Source of the DNA: Microcebus murinus
Lineage: Eukaryota; Chordata; Mammalia; Primates; Cheirogaleidae
Assembly: GCF_040939455.1 (NCBI RefSeq)
Contig: NC_134108.1
Coordinates: forward strand, 53,319,501-53,383,500
DNA: 64,000 nucleotides
Reading direction: 5' to 3'
The notes beneath the pieces were generated by a model. It was given only the letters and a program-made list of their open reading frames with translations. It was not told the origin of the DNA and ran no database searches. Every line of letters begins with the position of its first letter. The first letter of the stretch is position 1. Shown here piece after piece: positions 1 to 10,520 of the stretch. The translations under genes and the position numbers were made by a program.

Positions 1-1689
1 AGCTAAGATTTTGTTGAAAATTTTTGCATCTATATTCATTAGGGATATTGGTCTGTAGTTTTCTTTTTTTGTTGCATCCTTTCCTGGTTTTGGTAGCAGA
101 GTAATATTCGCTTCATAAAAGGTGTTGGGGAGGTTTCTGTTCTTCTCGATGTTGTGGAATAGTTTCTGCAAGATAGGTACTAGTTCTTCTTTGTAAGTAT
201 GGTAAAATTCAGGTGTGAAGCCATCTGGACCGGGACTTTTCTTTTTATGGAGATTTTTAAATGCTGTTTCTATTTCAGCTGTTGAGATTGGTCTGTTCAG
301 GGAATCTATTTCTTCCTGGTTGAGCCTAGGGAGGCTGTGTGTTTCTAGAAATTTGTCCATTTCCTCCACATTTTCCAGTTTGTGTGCATAAGGATTTTTG
401 TAGTATTCATAAATTGTATTTTGTATCTCTTTGGGATCAATTGTGATATCTCCTTTTTTGTTCCTGATGGAGCTTATTAGAGATTTCTCTTTTCTGCTTT
501 TCGTTAGCTTAGCCAATGGTGTGTCAATTTTGTTTATTTTTTCAAAGAACCAACTTTTTGTTTTATTAATCTCCTGAATAGCTTCCTTGTTTTCAATTTC
601 TTTTAGTTCTGATTTGATCTTGTTGATTTCACTTCTTCTGCTGGGTTTGAGGTTGGTCTGTTCTTCTTTTTCCAGCTCTTTGAGTCGTTTCATTAGATTG
701 TCTATTTGTGATCTTCTTGTCTTTTGGTTATAGGCATTTATGGAGATAAACTTTCCTCTCAGAACTGCTTTATCTATGTCCCAGAGGAGTTGATAACTTG
801 TCTCTCCATTGTCGTTTTCTTCATAGAATTTTTTTATTTCCGTCTTGATTTCTTCATTTATGAAGTAATCATTTAGTAAGAGGTTGTTTAATTTCCACGT
901 TTTTGTGTAGAAATGTGAGTTTCTGTTAGGGTTGATTTCTAGTTTTATTCCACTGTGATCTGAGAAGGTACATGGTATGATTTCTATTTTTTTAAATTTC
1001 TTGAGATTTTCTTTGTGTCCTAGGATATGGTCAATCTTAGAGAATGTGCCGTGAGCTGATGAGAAGAACGTATATTCAGTGGATTTTGGGTAGAATGTTC
1101 TGTAAATGTCAGTCAGACCCAATTGTTCTAGAGTTTTGTTTAAGTCTATTATTTCTTTATTAATTTTCTGTTTGGAGGATCTGTCTCGTGCCGTCAGTGG
1201 GGTGTTGAAATCTCCGGCGATTATGGAGTTGCTATTAATCCATTTGCTTAGCTTCAGTAAGGTTTGCTTTATGAATCTGGGTGCACCTAAGTTGGGTGCA
1301 TATAAATATCAAATTGTTATCTCTTCTTGTTGAACTGTGCCCTTCACCATTATATAATGACCCTCTTTGTCTTTCACTACTTTTGTTGGTTTAAAAACTA
1401 AATCGTCTGAAATTAGAACTGCCACACCAGCTTTCTTTTGGCTTCTATTTGCTTGGAATATTGATCTCCACCCTTTTATTTTTAGTCTATATGCATCCTT
1501 GCAGGTTAGATGTGTTTCCTGAAGACAGCATATACGTGGCCTGTATTTTCTTATCCATTCAGCCAGCCTATGTCTCTTGAGTGGAGAGTTTAAGCCATTC
1601 ACATTTATTGAGAGAACTGATAGGTAAGGTAGATTGCTGATCATTCTGTTGGGTTGGATGTTGTTGCTATGATTTCTGTCTTGAGCCAT
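1..1689 (-). pseudogene. L1 ORF2 (endonuclease-reverse transcriptase), N-terminal part with premature TGA
   Basis: ORF2p nicks target DNA and reverse-transcribes L1 RNA at the nick (target-primed reverse transcription). The first 126 codons (1689 to 1312) give a normal apurinic-type endonuclease N-terminus: the LSINVNGLN strand and the LQETH motif with its catalytic Glu. An in-frame TGA sits at 1309-1311, directly before a YLYAPN stretch equivalent to the conserved NIYAPN. After it the same frame continues with AGDFNTPL (catalytic Asp and Asn) and SDHSG toward the reverse transcriptase, which the window edge cuts. I saw no other frame break by comparison with copy 2, but the C-terminal half cannot be judged. 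The identical TGA is present in copy 2. Confidence 0.9.
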
Positions 1690-1730
1690 TGTAATATCTG
1701 GCCTTTCATATCTTTGGGTTTTGGTTGTTT

Positions 1731-2690
1731 TTATATTCGTGGGTTATTATTATGATGTTCCGTGCATAACGCTGTTTTAAGTACTTCTTGTAGGGCTGGT
1801 CTTGTCTTGGTGAATTCTCTGAGCCTTTGCTTGTCTGAGAATGTTTTTATTTCTCCTTCATATACGAAGCTTAGTTTTGCGGGGAATAATATTCTAGTCT
1901 GGGCATTGTTTTGTTTCAAAAGAATGAGAATGGGGCCCCAGTCTCTCCTTGCTTGTAATGTCTCATTAGAGAAGTCTGATGTTATTCGAATTGGCTTTCC
2001 CTTGTATGTTACTTGCTTCTTTTGTCTTACAACTCTTAGAAGGGCCTCTTTAGTTGATACTTTGGTCAGTCTGATGACTGCATGTCGTGACGTCTTCCTG
2101 TTTGCATTGAATCTCCCAGGGGTCCTCTGAGCTTCTTGAACTTGTATATCAAGATTTTGAGCAAGGCCTGGGAAATTTTCCTCTATTATATCTTCAAATA
2201 GCTTGTCCAACCCTTGAGTGTTGTCTTCTTCCCCTTCTGGTAACCCTATGACCCTCACATTAGGTTTCTTCACATAATCCCACAGCTCTTGTAGGCTTTG
2301 CTCTTTTCTCTTGTTTCTCTGCTCTATTTCTGTGACTGATTCATTTAATTGGAGGGTGTTATCTTCAAGCTCTGAGATTCTTTCTTCTGTTTGATCTACC
2401 CTGTTCTTGAGACTTTCCACTGTATTTTGTAGTTCCTTGAATTGATTCTTCATTTCCAGGAGTTCGGTTACACTTTTCTTCGTTGTGTCTATTTCTTTTC
2501 CCACATCCTGGAGGCTTTTTGTGGTTTCTTTGTGTTGGTTATTGAGTTGTTGTTGCAGCTGGGTGAGTGTTCTTATGATCCACATACGAAATTCCTCTTC
2601 TGTCATATTGGTTGCCTGATTTTGGTTGGTGTCCGTTTCTAGGGGGCTGGTGCTCCTCTTTGGGGGTGTGTTTTCAGTTTGGTTCTTCAT
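1731..2690 (-). pseudogene. L1 ORF1 (RNA-binding chaperone), start region broken
   Basis: The open frame of 319 codons begins at an internal Met (MKNQTEN). L1 ORF1p is a trimeric RNA-binding chaperone that packages L1 RNA. The expected order is present: a polar N-terminus, a coiled coil rich in Q, E, L and N, an RRM-like domain, and the C-terminal domain with LQARRDWGPI and the PAKLSF motif. Relative to copy 2, the first 11 codons are lost: an upstream ATG GGA AGA is followed after two codons by TGA (CGA in copy 2, a CpG-type change), and 2 bp are missing just before the internal Met. Four codons are also missing in the coiled coil (DVGKEID here, EMEQRFNKEID in copy 2). The remaining frame is fully open. 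Confidence 0.9.
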
Positions 2691-2739
2691 ATTTTGAGTT
2701 CTTTCACTGATTTCTTCCCATGTCGATCAGTTGTTGTTT

Positions 2740-3335
2740 CTTTCCTTAGGTTATTGTTTGGGTATTCACACACCTTGTTTAGTTTCTGAGGCGTTAGGTG
2801 GTGTCTATGGGTGAAATTGGACCACTCCCTGTATATTGAGTCAGTGGGTGCTGTGGAAAGACTGTGCAAGATGCCGTCCCTGTCAGTAGGTGGCGTTTGC
2901 TTGGAGGAACAGGCTATGCTGTTGATTTTGTGTCCTGTTATCACCTCTTGTTCTGGGCGGAGCTGGGTTGGGTAAGCCTGCCCTCAGGCAGTTAGCAGGG
3001 GTCAAAGTTCTGTACTCTGCTTCCAGGGAAAGCTGTCAGGGTGGGGCTGGAATGGTCCCGCTCAGCCAGAAAGTCTGGGTGTGGGGGTGGGGCTGTCTGA
3101 GACCCGCAGTCTGGAGCGGGCCTTGCTTCTTTCCGCATCCCCAACTCTGCAGCTACTCCTGGGCCTCTGCCAGCAGGCCAGACCACAAGCCACCAGGCCT
3201 CCCCGGACTGTGATGCCGGCAAGGAGGTTCCCTGCACAGGGACTCCACCTGGGTTGGGCGCATGGCCTCCTCCTGGGAGGAGGGTTGCCCTCTAGGACAC
3301 CGATCCACCCCTGGAGGCACACACACCTCAGTAGG
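2740..3335 (-). promoter_or_regulatory. L1 5'UTR / internal promoter region of copy 1
   Basis: A GC-rich segment with several CpGs lies upstream of ORF1 on the minus strand and contrasts sharply with the AT-rich flank beyond about 3340. In L1 elements the 5'UTR carries an internal RNA polymerase II promoter, so this would be that region by position. Only about the inner 120 bp are shared with copy 2, which is truncated here. I did not identify individual factor sites. Several overlapping open frames of 80-116 codons occur in both strands but follow from the GC-rich composition. Confidence 0.65.
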
Positions 3336-3339
3336 CTGT

Positions 3340-4252
3340 TCACGTATAACCCTTCTGTGCCCCCAAATATTGATTTTAATACTGAGCCATTTAGTATTTG
3401 GACAAAATATGTATTTTGTGCTCTTAATTAGGAATGTAATTAATCCCATTTAATAATGTTAAACCTATTTAAGATAAAGGTAGAGTTTGTAGAAGCTCAA
3501 CTTTCAAATGCTACCTGTCAACAAACTAAGTCATAAGTTGTGGGTTGTCTATATCTATAATCCCTATAAAAACCCTTCAAAGGAAATTTGACATGCTATG
3601 AAACTGGGCCTCAGAGAAATCAGGTGTTTCACTTAAGAACACATCCTTGGTAAACAACAAATATTAGATTCATGTGCAAGTCTATTAGATTTGGAAGCTT
3701 GCATTTTTTTATTATACTATATCTATACTTTATTGTTGCTTATTTTAAGTGTTAATTGTATTATAAGTATTATAAAAATTATAAGTATTGTTAATATGTA
3801 TTGCATTAACTATATTATAAGTATTGTTGATAGGTCTGTATTTTCTATTAACGTCAGGACAAGGACCATATGTTGCTAATCTGGGTCTACCCATAAAGTG
3901 TCTGGAATATATTAGATACTTATTAAATTGTTGAATTAAGTGAATGTGTTAGATACATTATATATAGGAATATGAAGTCCTATACTTTCAATTTATAGAT
4001 AAGGAGGCATACTGAAACTTAGAGAGACTTAGTGTTATCTTCACCTTTACATAATCTGTTATTGGTAGAGAAGATTCAGGTATTTGGAATCAAAGTCCAT
4101 CCTTTTCGTATATCTATGTCCTACCTTTGATGCTAAGTGATATCTTTTTTGTAAATTAAAGAGGCTAATAAAAATTTCATACGATCACATCATTGATCTG
4201 ATTTAATAAAACAAAACTCAGCTTGGGAAACAATATTTTGAGACTTCTACTT
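3340..4252. other. AT-rich intergenic DNA with a weak MIR relic
   Basis: No gene is seen. The segment is AT-rich with short TTATAAGTATT-type degenerate repeats at 3750-3830. Around 3985-4110 an arrangement of gataaggaggcatactgaaacttagagag, then a gap, then a ggaatcaaagtccatcc tail resembles a decayed minus-strand MIR. Confidence 0.5.
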
Positions 4253-4268
4253 CCTGTTGTGTTTCTTT
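4253..4268. repeat. Target-site duplication, left copy, of the 150-bp L1
   Basis: CCTGTTGTGTTTCTTT, repeated at 4422-4437. In L1 sense orientation the site reads TCT/AAAAG, fitting the L1 endonuclease preference (TTTT/A on the nicked strand). Confidence 0.93.
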
Positions 4269-4421
4269 CTTTTTTTTTTTTTTATTTTGGCATATTATGG
4301 GGGTACAGATTTTAAGGTTTCAATAAATGCCCATTCCCCCCCTCCCCCCAAAAGTCTGAGTCTCCATCATGACCATCCCCCAGATGGTGCACATCTCACT
4401 CACTATGTATGTATATACCCG
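4269..4421 (-). mobile_element. Severely 5'-truncated young L1 (3'UTR only)
   Basis: About 150 bp, beginning with a T-run (the A-tail read on plus) and continuing through tattttggcatattatggggg and the C7TC6 tract to tatacccg. It is almost identical to the 3'UTR of the complete L1 at 22150-22306. It is flanked by a direct repeat CCTGTTGTGTTTCTTT. It belongs to the same young subfamily as copy 2 and lies in the same orientation. The 5' truncation falls just inside a G-rich tract of the L1 RNA (see findings). Confidence 0.95.
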
Positions 4422-4438
4422 CCTGTTGTGTTTCTTTT
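4422..4438. repeat. Target-site duplication, right copy, of the 150-bp L1
   Basis: CCTGTTGTGTTTCTTTT, a perfect match to 4253-4268 over 16 bp; the last T may be shared with the tail on the other side. Confidence 0.93.
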
Positions 4439-4787
4439 AGACAACATGTTAATAGGCTAATGTATTTTCCTTTTACTTTAAAGTTGCAGAGTGTCATTAA
4501 GTAGGCACAGTGCCTGGCACATCCATGGAGGGTACTTAATATGTTGAATGAATTCTGGTATGAGCGTATTCTTGCCCAAATCATCCCAAATAATTAATTT
4601 CATGGAATGTTGCCTGGTTAGCATAGTCACATGTCTCTTTTCTTATTCCTAGCACTTCCAAGAATGCTTGTCATACAAGGTAGATACAACTAGGATAAAA
4701 TAACATTAATCCAATAGTTGATATATTCAGTCAAATCTCTGTACATTCATGTCTCTGTATTTCTGATCTTGGAACTGTCTGACAGTA

Positions 4788-5448
4788 TACGTCTGTGTTT
4801 CCAACCCCTGGGCCCTGGACCGATGCCAGTCTGTGGCCTGTTAGGAACTGGGCTGCACAGCAGGTGAGTGGCAGGTGAGCAAGCGAAGAAGTTTCATCTG
4901 TATTTACAGCCGCTCCCCATTGCTTGCATCACTGTCTGAGCTCGACCTCCTGTCAGATCAGCAGCGGCATTAGAATCTCATAGGAACATGGACCCTACTG
5001 TAAACTGGGCATGTGTACACCCCTTATGAGAATCTAATGCCTGATAATCTGAGGTGGAGCTGAGGTTGTGATGCTAGCGCTGGGGAGTGGCTGCAAATAC
5101 AGATTATCATTAGCAGAGAGGTTAGACTGCACAGAGACCATAATAAATCAATTGCTTGCAGACTCATATCAAAACCCTATCAGTGAGTGGCAAGTGATAA
5201 CTTAGCTGCATCTGATGGCAGGCTTTATAGTGGCAAGTGAGTTGATGTACTTCAACCATACAGCTGCATAGTGCAAAAAATAATACCTCATTAATAACTT
5301 TTCTATTGAGTAAATGTTGAGATGACATATTGGGTTAAAAATACATTATTAAAATTAATTTTACTTGTCTATTTTATTTAAAAATGTGGATACTGAAAAA
5401 TTTAAATGACATTGTGGGTCTTATAATATTTCTATGGGACATCACTGG
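4788..5448 (+). mobile_element. hAT-like non-autonomous DNA transposon, copy A
   Basis: Starts near ccaacccctgggccctggaccgatgcc, continues through gtggcctgttaggaactgggctgcacagcagg, gagaatctaatgcctgataatctgagg and a section ending about tttctatgggacatcactgg. The terminal pattern (a variant of CAGGGGTCCCCAACC at one end, a GGACATCACTGG-type end at the other) is that of mammalian hAT elements. A related but internally different copy lies at 49199-49620. I recognise the family from mammalian genomes but do not assert a Repbase name. No transposase frame is present. Confidence 0.7.
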
Positions 5449-8400
5449 TCTACACAATTCTTGCTCCTACTGGGCACTTGCAACCTTATTTTCCCCTTAT
5501 GCCTTTAACCCTAGGCCTGGTGATAGCTCTCCTGCTTCTATTTCTGGGTTTTGACATTATTCTTGGCAGTTCTTCTATACCCTACTCACCCTTTAATTTT
5601 GTAATTAGTCTTTTTATAAAAAATCCTTAGATTATACCTAATTATTATGTTTCCTATTGGTATCCTGACTGATGCAATGACTATCAGACACAAGCAAGTA
5701 GAACAAATTAATTATGGCTTTGCAGAAATTATTAAAAATAAAACATTATTGATCTACTTTTATCTGATTTAAGATGACTATAAAAGATTATAATGTACAA
5801 GCATTTTTATTATTATTGTTCTTTATATTATTATTATATTTATCTCCCTCTCTGTACTTCGCTTAAACCTATATCCTCAATAGGAATAGAAAGATTTGAA
5901 ACTGATATTTTGCTATACAGAAAGCAACAGCTCAAATGTTTTTTAAACATATGAAACCTCCTTTGTTATTTATTTACTCAAGAATATCTAAAACATTGAT
6001 AAGGTCAAGGATATAGATTTGGAGGATACTATAATACTAACAATTGTACTAATAATAACAATTATAATACTAACACTTTATATGTATGACTTATTTCTGC
6101 TCATTCTAGTTGAGATCAGATGTGTCTGAGTTGCAGTAAATAGAAGGGGAAAAATAGGATGGAGGTTGGATAAAATTAAATTATTTTTTTATCTTTCCCT
6201 TCAGCAACAATAAGACCACATATTCTATTGTATCTTTTGTAGAAGTAAGGATAACTTGTGATTTAGCTCTCAGGAGGAGGCTAAAATTTGTGATTCTAGT
6301 AGCCTCAATATTTACTTCTTAAAATACTTCTCAATTTATTTTTATCACAATAAAATTTGCCAGAGATACTTTTTTTGTTTCTAGGATTACCAAATGTTTT
6401 TGTGGGGAAACACTTTTTTTTTTTGGTTCCAAGTTAACACAAGAGGACAAATTCCAGATATGAAGATATCTTACATTTGTATAGGTTAGTTATTTTCCAG
6501 CCATGTTCTGAGGTGCTTGAGGGTGCCATATTTTAGGGGAGGGCAGAGATTGTAGGAAGGAGGCCACACAGGTAGGGCCCAAGCCCTTCACCCTGCTGCC
6601 ATCTCTTTAAGCCAGGATAGCTCCATTTTTATGCACTAAAGATCTACATGTTTGAAAAAAAAGGTTAACCTTGCTTAAAAAAATTTAAATTTCTTGCTAT
6701 GAGAATAGATCTCCTCCTTTTCCTCCTCTACCTCCTCTTCCTTTCCCTCTTTCTTCTCATTCTGGTAAAACATACCCCAGAGTTTGGTAGGGCAGGAGCA
6801 ATTTTCTCATTTATAAATTAGGAAATTGAGGTTCAAAAACTTGAAGCGAGATTGTCCAAGGTCACAGAAAAATAAAAAGTAATTGTTGGCTAGACCTAGA
6901 TCCAGGTTTCCTACCACTATTCAGAGTTCTTATTAGTTCGCTGCAGGGCCCCCATCTCTGCAATGATACTGGTCAGTTGGAAACTGAACAAGCCCTCAGA
7001 AATGAGGTCTAGATGAAGATGTTTCTAAATGATACTACAGCAAGTAATTGCACACAAACACAAATCAGGTACCTAATTGCTTATGTTGTGAAATATTAGA
7101 TAGCCCATTCAAGAAACCTGCCATATGAGACTGCGTCTTTCTAAAAAGGTCTGTGCCTTCAGGATAAAGTCCTTTTCTGGAACAGACATCACCCGCTGAC
7201 ATAATTATAGCTGACTGGATTAGAGATGGGAGGTAGTCTGGCAGGGGAACTCTAACCATGTGGAGCTCTCCCTACTGGTGGAGGAATGGCTGATTTGGAT
7301 TCCTTCTCTTTGAGAATCTGAACAATGACACATATAGACGATGGCAGGAAAACTCACAAAAATAAAGTAGTAAGAAGAAACCATAGAGTAGAGAGAAGGT
7401 GATTAGAGTTAACCCATTGAGCAGGAGAGTTGAGCAGCTGAGTCATAGTTTTTGAGTCATTGGTAGTGGTACCCCAAGGTTCCATAGTGCTTGTGTCTCC
7501 CCATCTCTGTGTTTGGTAGGGGCATGTTGCTAGCTTGACATTGATCATAATGGGGATTTTTGCACAACAGAAATTGGGAAAAACTTCAAATCAGAGCTCC
7601 ATTGTCACAGAACCTGTTGTTAAACACTTATTCGCACACCATTGTGCAGAGCACTGGAGTGGCCAGTGATGGATGCCCCTTAGGAGGGAGTGACTACTGG
7701 AGTTTCTGTTGTGTTGCCAGAGTAACTTATACTGTGTATGTAGAAGACCCTAATTTCTGCAAGCAGTGTAGAAAGTGAACTTCTGGCTGTGTGGATATTA
7801 TCTTCCTTACTTCTAAGCTCTAATTCTCCATTCAAGGCAGCTCAAATATCTCTCTATTTTTACAGCCTGAAGGAACTTAACAGTACTCATGGTGCCAGTA
7901 AACTAATTTAGCTGATATTCACACCTCTGTTGGTTGTTTTGGCGTCATTTTTAGCTGGGGATTCCAACCTTTTGTAAACTCAGTATGACTATATAATATT
8001 TGTATCCTGATCCAGTTAAAAAATTCACAGGATTTCTTTTGTCAAGTATAAAAGCCAGCAGGGCTTTGTTTTGAACGATCAGTGTTAGCAAGGTTCTTGC
8101 TGTGTTTATTTGCAACCTATGAAATAACCTTCAGCATACCAAAATGTTTTCTGGATTTGTTTCTGACAATCATTGCAATGAAAAAAAATTACTAAATCTG
8201 TGTTGGTGGTGTTGGGGATCACATTTTTCATTAAGAAATCTCTGCCCATCAGTCTGTCAGTCTGTGGTCTTCTCTTCTGTGAGGGCTCCTTTCCTCTCTC
8301 TACCATTTGTGTTACTTATGTTAACATGTCTGATTCAAAAGGTCTCCTGCTCTAAGAAACTCTCCCCAGTATGGCATTAAATGTAGTAATCTCTGTTCTT

Positions 8401-8509
8401 GTCTTTTTTCTGTCTCCTTAATACCCTCCCATTCACCTTTCTCAGTATATTCATACTTAAATGATTCTTAAGTGTTTCCCATGTCTATAAGTTGTTATTG
8501 CTCCAGTTA
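5449..8509. other. Intergenic DNA, no gene; one MIR relic
   Basis: No credible exon, RNA gene or long open frame is seen. A minus-strand MIR relic lies near 6800-6925 (aaattaggaaattgaggttc ... ccaaggtcaca ... ccaggtttcctacc). A pyrimidine-rich stretch with repeated cctcct is at 6712-6760. Small open frames of 60-78 codons near 7065-8380 show no recognisable motif. Confidence 0.5.
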
Positions 8510-8670
8510 TTCAGTGCCTCATATAAGCAAGACGTGTGCTATATTAGCTCATTAACTTCTTAGAGTGATTCTTGAAGGTAGATGTTATCATTTCCATTTT
8601 GTAGATGAGAATGTTGAAATTCAGGATAACTGAGTAATTGTGTATGGCCAATGCAATTGGGAATGTATCA
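8510..8670 (-). mobile_element. MIR SINE relic
   Basis: Minus-strand MIR pattern: gctcattaacttcttagagtgattc, then ttatcatttccattttgtagatgagaatgttgaaattcagg, then a decayed tail. This is the reverse complement of the MIR core and tRNA-related region. Divergent, so the ends are approximate. Confidence 0.6.
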
Positions 8671-9569
8671 CCACTGTTCCAGCCTTGGAAGAATATTGAT
8701 TTTCTTTAGTTGCCTTTAAGTATAGATGATTCCCCATGCAACCACCATCCCATGTGAAAAAAGGGTAATTGGGATAGGAGTCTGTAGAGTCTTGAATCCC
8801 AAATGAGCTCATTCCCTAGTCAAGCCTCCTTTGTTTTTCCCTTCCTGCAGGCTGGATGACACTTTGCCAGTATTTTCCTTAGCTTGGTGCAAGTAGGGCT
8901 CCTGCTCCAGAACCTATGCCTCAGTTGGCACACCATGCTTTGGGTATCTTCCACAAAAGTTTCTAAGTTCCCCCTCTGGAACCTGGGTTTGGCCAGGGTT
9001 GGCCATACATTTGGAGCAGGGCATCTTGGAACCAGACTGGGACCGAGTGAGCCCTAACCCTATCTCCATTTTGGAGCACTATTTGGCCTTCTTTGCTGCA
9101 CAAAGGTTCAATCAAGAAGCTCCAAGACTCTTGTCTATGAAATTGCCCCAGGGCCCCAGGACTAGGCCCAGTCCCAGGAGGACAGCCTAGTGGGCAGATG
9201 GCTCCTTTTGGCTAGCATGGTATTTTTTTTTTTTTTCATAAAATTGCCAGGATGGTGCTGATGTATTGATTTTGGGAGACTGTCATGTCAAATACAGGAT
9301 GGAGAATCTTTACGTACATTGATTAGGCAATGAACAAATACAAAAGTACCTCTTCTCTACCTATTATTATAAATCTTCATTGATAAATTACTATACCTCA
9401 CATGGGTTCATAAATTTTGCAATATATTGTAGATCAGATTTTTATATAGGCAGAGCCACTGCAAAAACTTTTGGCTTTCAAAAATATGGTTTCTGGAGGG
9501 GGAAAGAGAGAGTAGGGAAAGAAATACTGGAAGCCAAAAAATTTCAGTGAAATACATCATATTATAGTA
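8671..9569. other. Intergenic DNA, no gene
   Basis: A slightly GC-richer stretch (8880-9210) includes a 63-codon frame on plus at 8999-9190 with no recognisable domain. A T-run follows at 9220. Nothing else could be supported. Confidence 0.4.
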
Positions 9570-9787
9570 TGTGATGGTTTGAATGTCCCTACCAAAACTC
9601 ATATTGACAATTAACTGCTATTGTGACATATTGCAAGGTGGAGCCTCTAAGAAATGATTATGTCATGGGGGCTTCACCCTCATAAATGGATTAGTTATGG
9701 TGAGAGTGGCTTTGTTATGAAAGTGAACTTTCTCTTGCATGGGTTCTCTTGCCTTTCCACCATGTGTTGACCCTTGCCAGAGACTGG

Positions 9788-10230
9788 TGTTATAGAACCC
9801 CAAATTCAGGCAACTGATGCACAGCTAAAGCCAAAAACTGTGAAACCAGTTCTTGGAGATAGAGAAAAGTTTATTCAATTTGGCTAAAGTGAGAAGATAG
9901 AGAGAAAACCTTTCCAATTTACCTTGTTATAGAGATGAGGCAGTGAGATTTTATGCAGGGTTGGGAGAAAGGTTGGGGGAAATCTGTGTTGCTTTTAGTT
10001 TCAGATGACACCTTCAGTAATCAGACTTCTGAGTGTCAGGAGCTAGTCACAGCTTTTTCATGGGCATTCATTTCTTCTGCAAAACCAAGTCAGATTCTCC
10101 TCATGACCCTAGAGTTATCTCCTCCTGCTTGACAAAGAAACAGTTAATAAATACTGTGAGAAAAGGGGTGCTGAGCAGGAAGCAAACAGTTAAAATGTGC
10201 AAAAAACCAAGGATCTAGTCCAATTTTACA
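9788..10230 (-). mobile_element. Probable solo LTR nested in the MaLR LTR
   Basis: The 443-bp segment runs TGTTATAG to TTTTACA, so it has TG...CA ends. On the minus strand it contains a TATA-like cataaaatc followed downstream by gaataaactttt, the usual LTR order of promoter then polyadenylation signal. It sits exactly where the host MaLR LTR is broken. Family not assigned; a clean TSD was not seen. Confidence 0.6.
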
Positions 10231-10251
10231 TTATTTCGGTCATTAAAAATG

Positions 10252-10520
10252 CCAGGGTAACACTCTGGGAGGCGGAGGCAGGAGGATTGCTTGAGTTCAG
10301 GAATTTGAGACCAGTCTGAGCAAGAGCAAGATCCCATCTCTACAAAAAATAAAAAAATTAGCTAGGCATGGTAGCCTGCACCTGTAGTAGCAATTACACA
10401 GGAGGCTGAGGTAGGAGGATTACCTGAGCCCAGAAGTCTGAGATTGCAGTGACCTTTGATGACATCACCACTCTAGCCCCAGCAATAGAGTGAGCCTCTC
10501 TCAAAAAACCCCAAAAAGCC
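10252..10520 (+). mobile_element. Alu SINE, older, diverged
   Basis: Plus-strand Alu lacking the first bases: cactctgggaggcggaggcaggaggattgcttgag, left arm ending aaaaaataaaaaaattagc, right arm with ggctgaggtaggaggat and a degraded gcaatagagtgagcctctctcaaaaaa tail. It lacks the longer middle block of the two lemur-type Alus, consistent with an AluJ-like older insertion. Confidence 0.88.

Larger units (their letters stand above)
1..3335 (-). mobile_element. Young L1 retrotransposon, copy 1 (3' part lies outside window)
   Basis: Read on the minus strand this is a LINE-1: GC-rich 5'UTR (about 3335-2740), ORF1 (about 2740-1731), a short inter-ORF gap, and ORF2 from 1689 down to the window edge inside the reverse transcriptase. 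It is collinear with the second L1: position 1 matches 24566, and the offset of 24565 stays constant through the end of ORF1, so there is no net indel over the first 1.7 kb. By eye the two differ at only a few percent of sites. This copy keeps about 475 bp more 5'UTR than copy 2, so the two are separate insertions and not a duplicated block. The outer 5' boundary is estimated from where GC content drops; the matching TSD would lie beyond the window. Confidence 0.95.

Noticed and set aside
1762..2642. Plus-strand open frames over the L1s (also 22884-24386, 25671-25898, 26327-26650)
   Set aside because: They are antisense shadows of L1 ORF1/ORF2; the minus-strand translation matches known L1 domains and the plus-strand one matches nothing.
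2968..3453. Cluster of six overlapping 63-116 codon frames on both strands
   Set aside because: They lie in the GC-rich L1 5'UTR, where stop codons are rare by composition; no start context or domain supports a gene.
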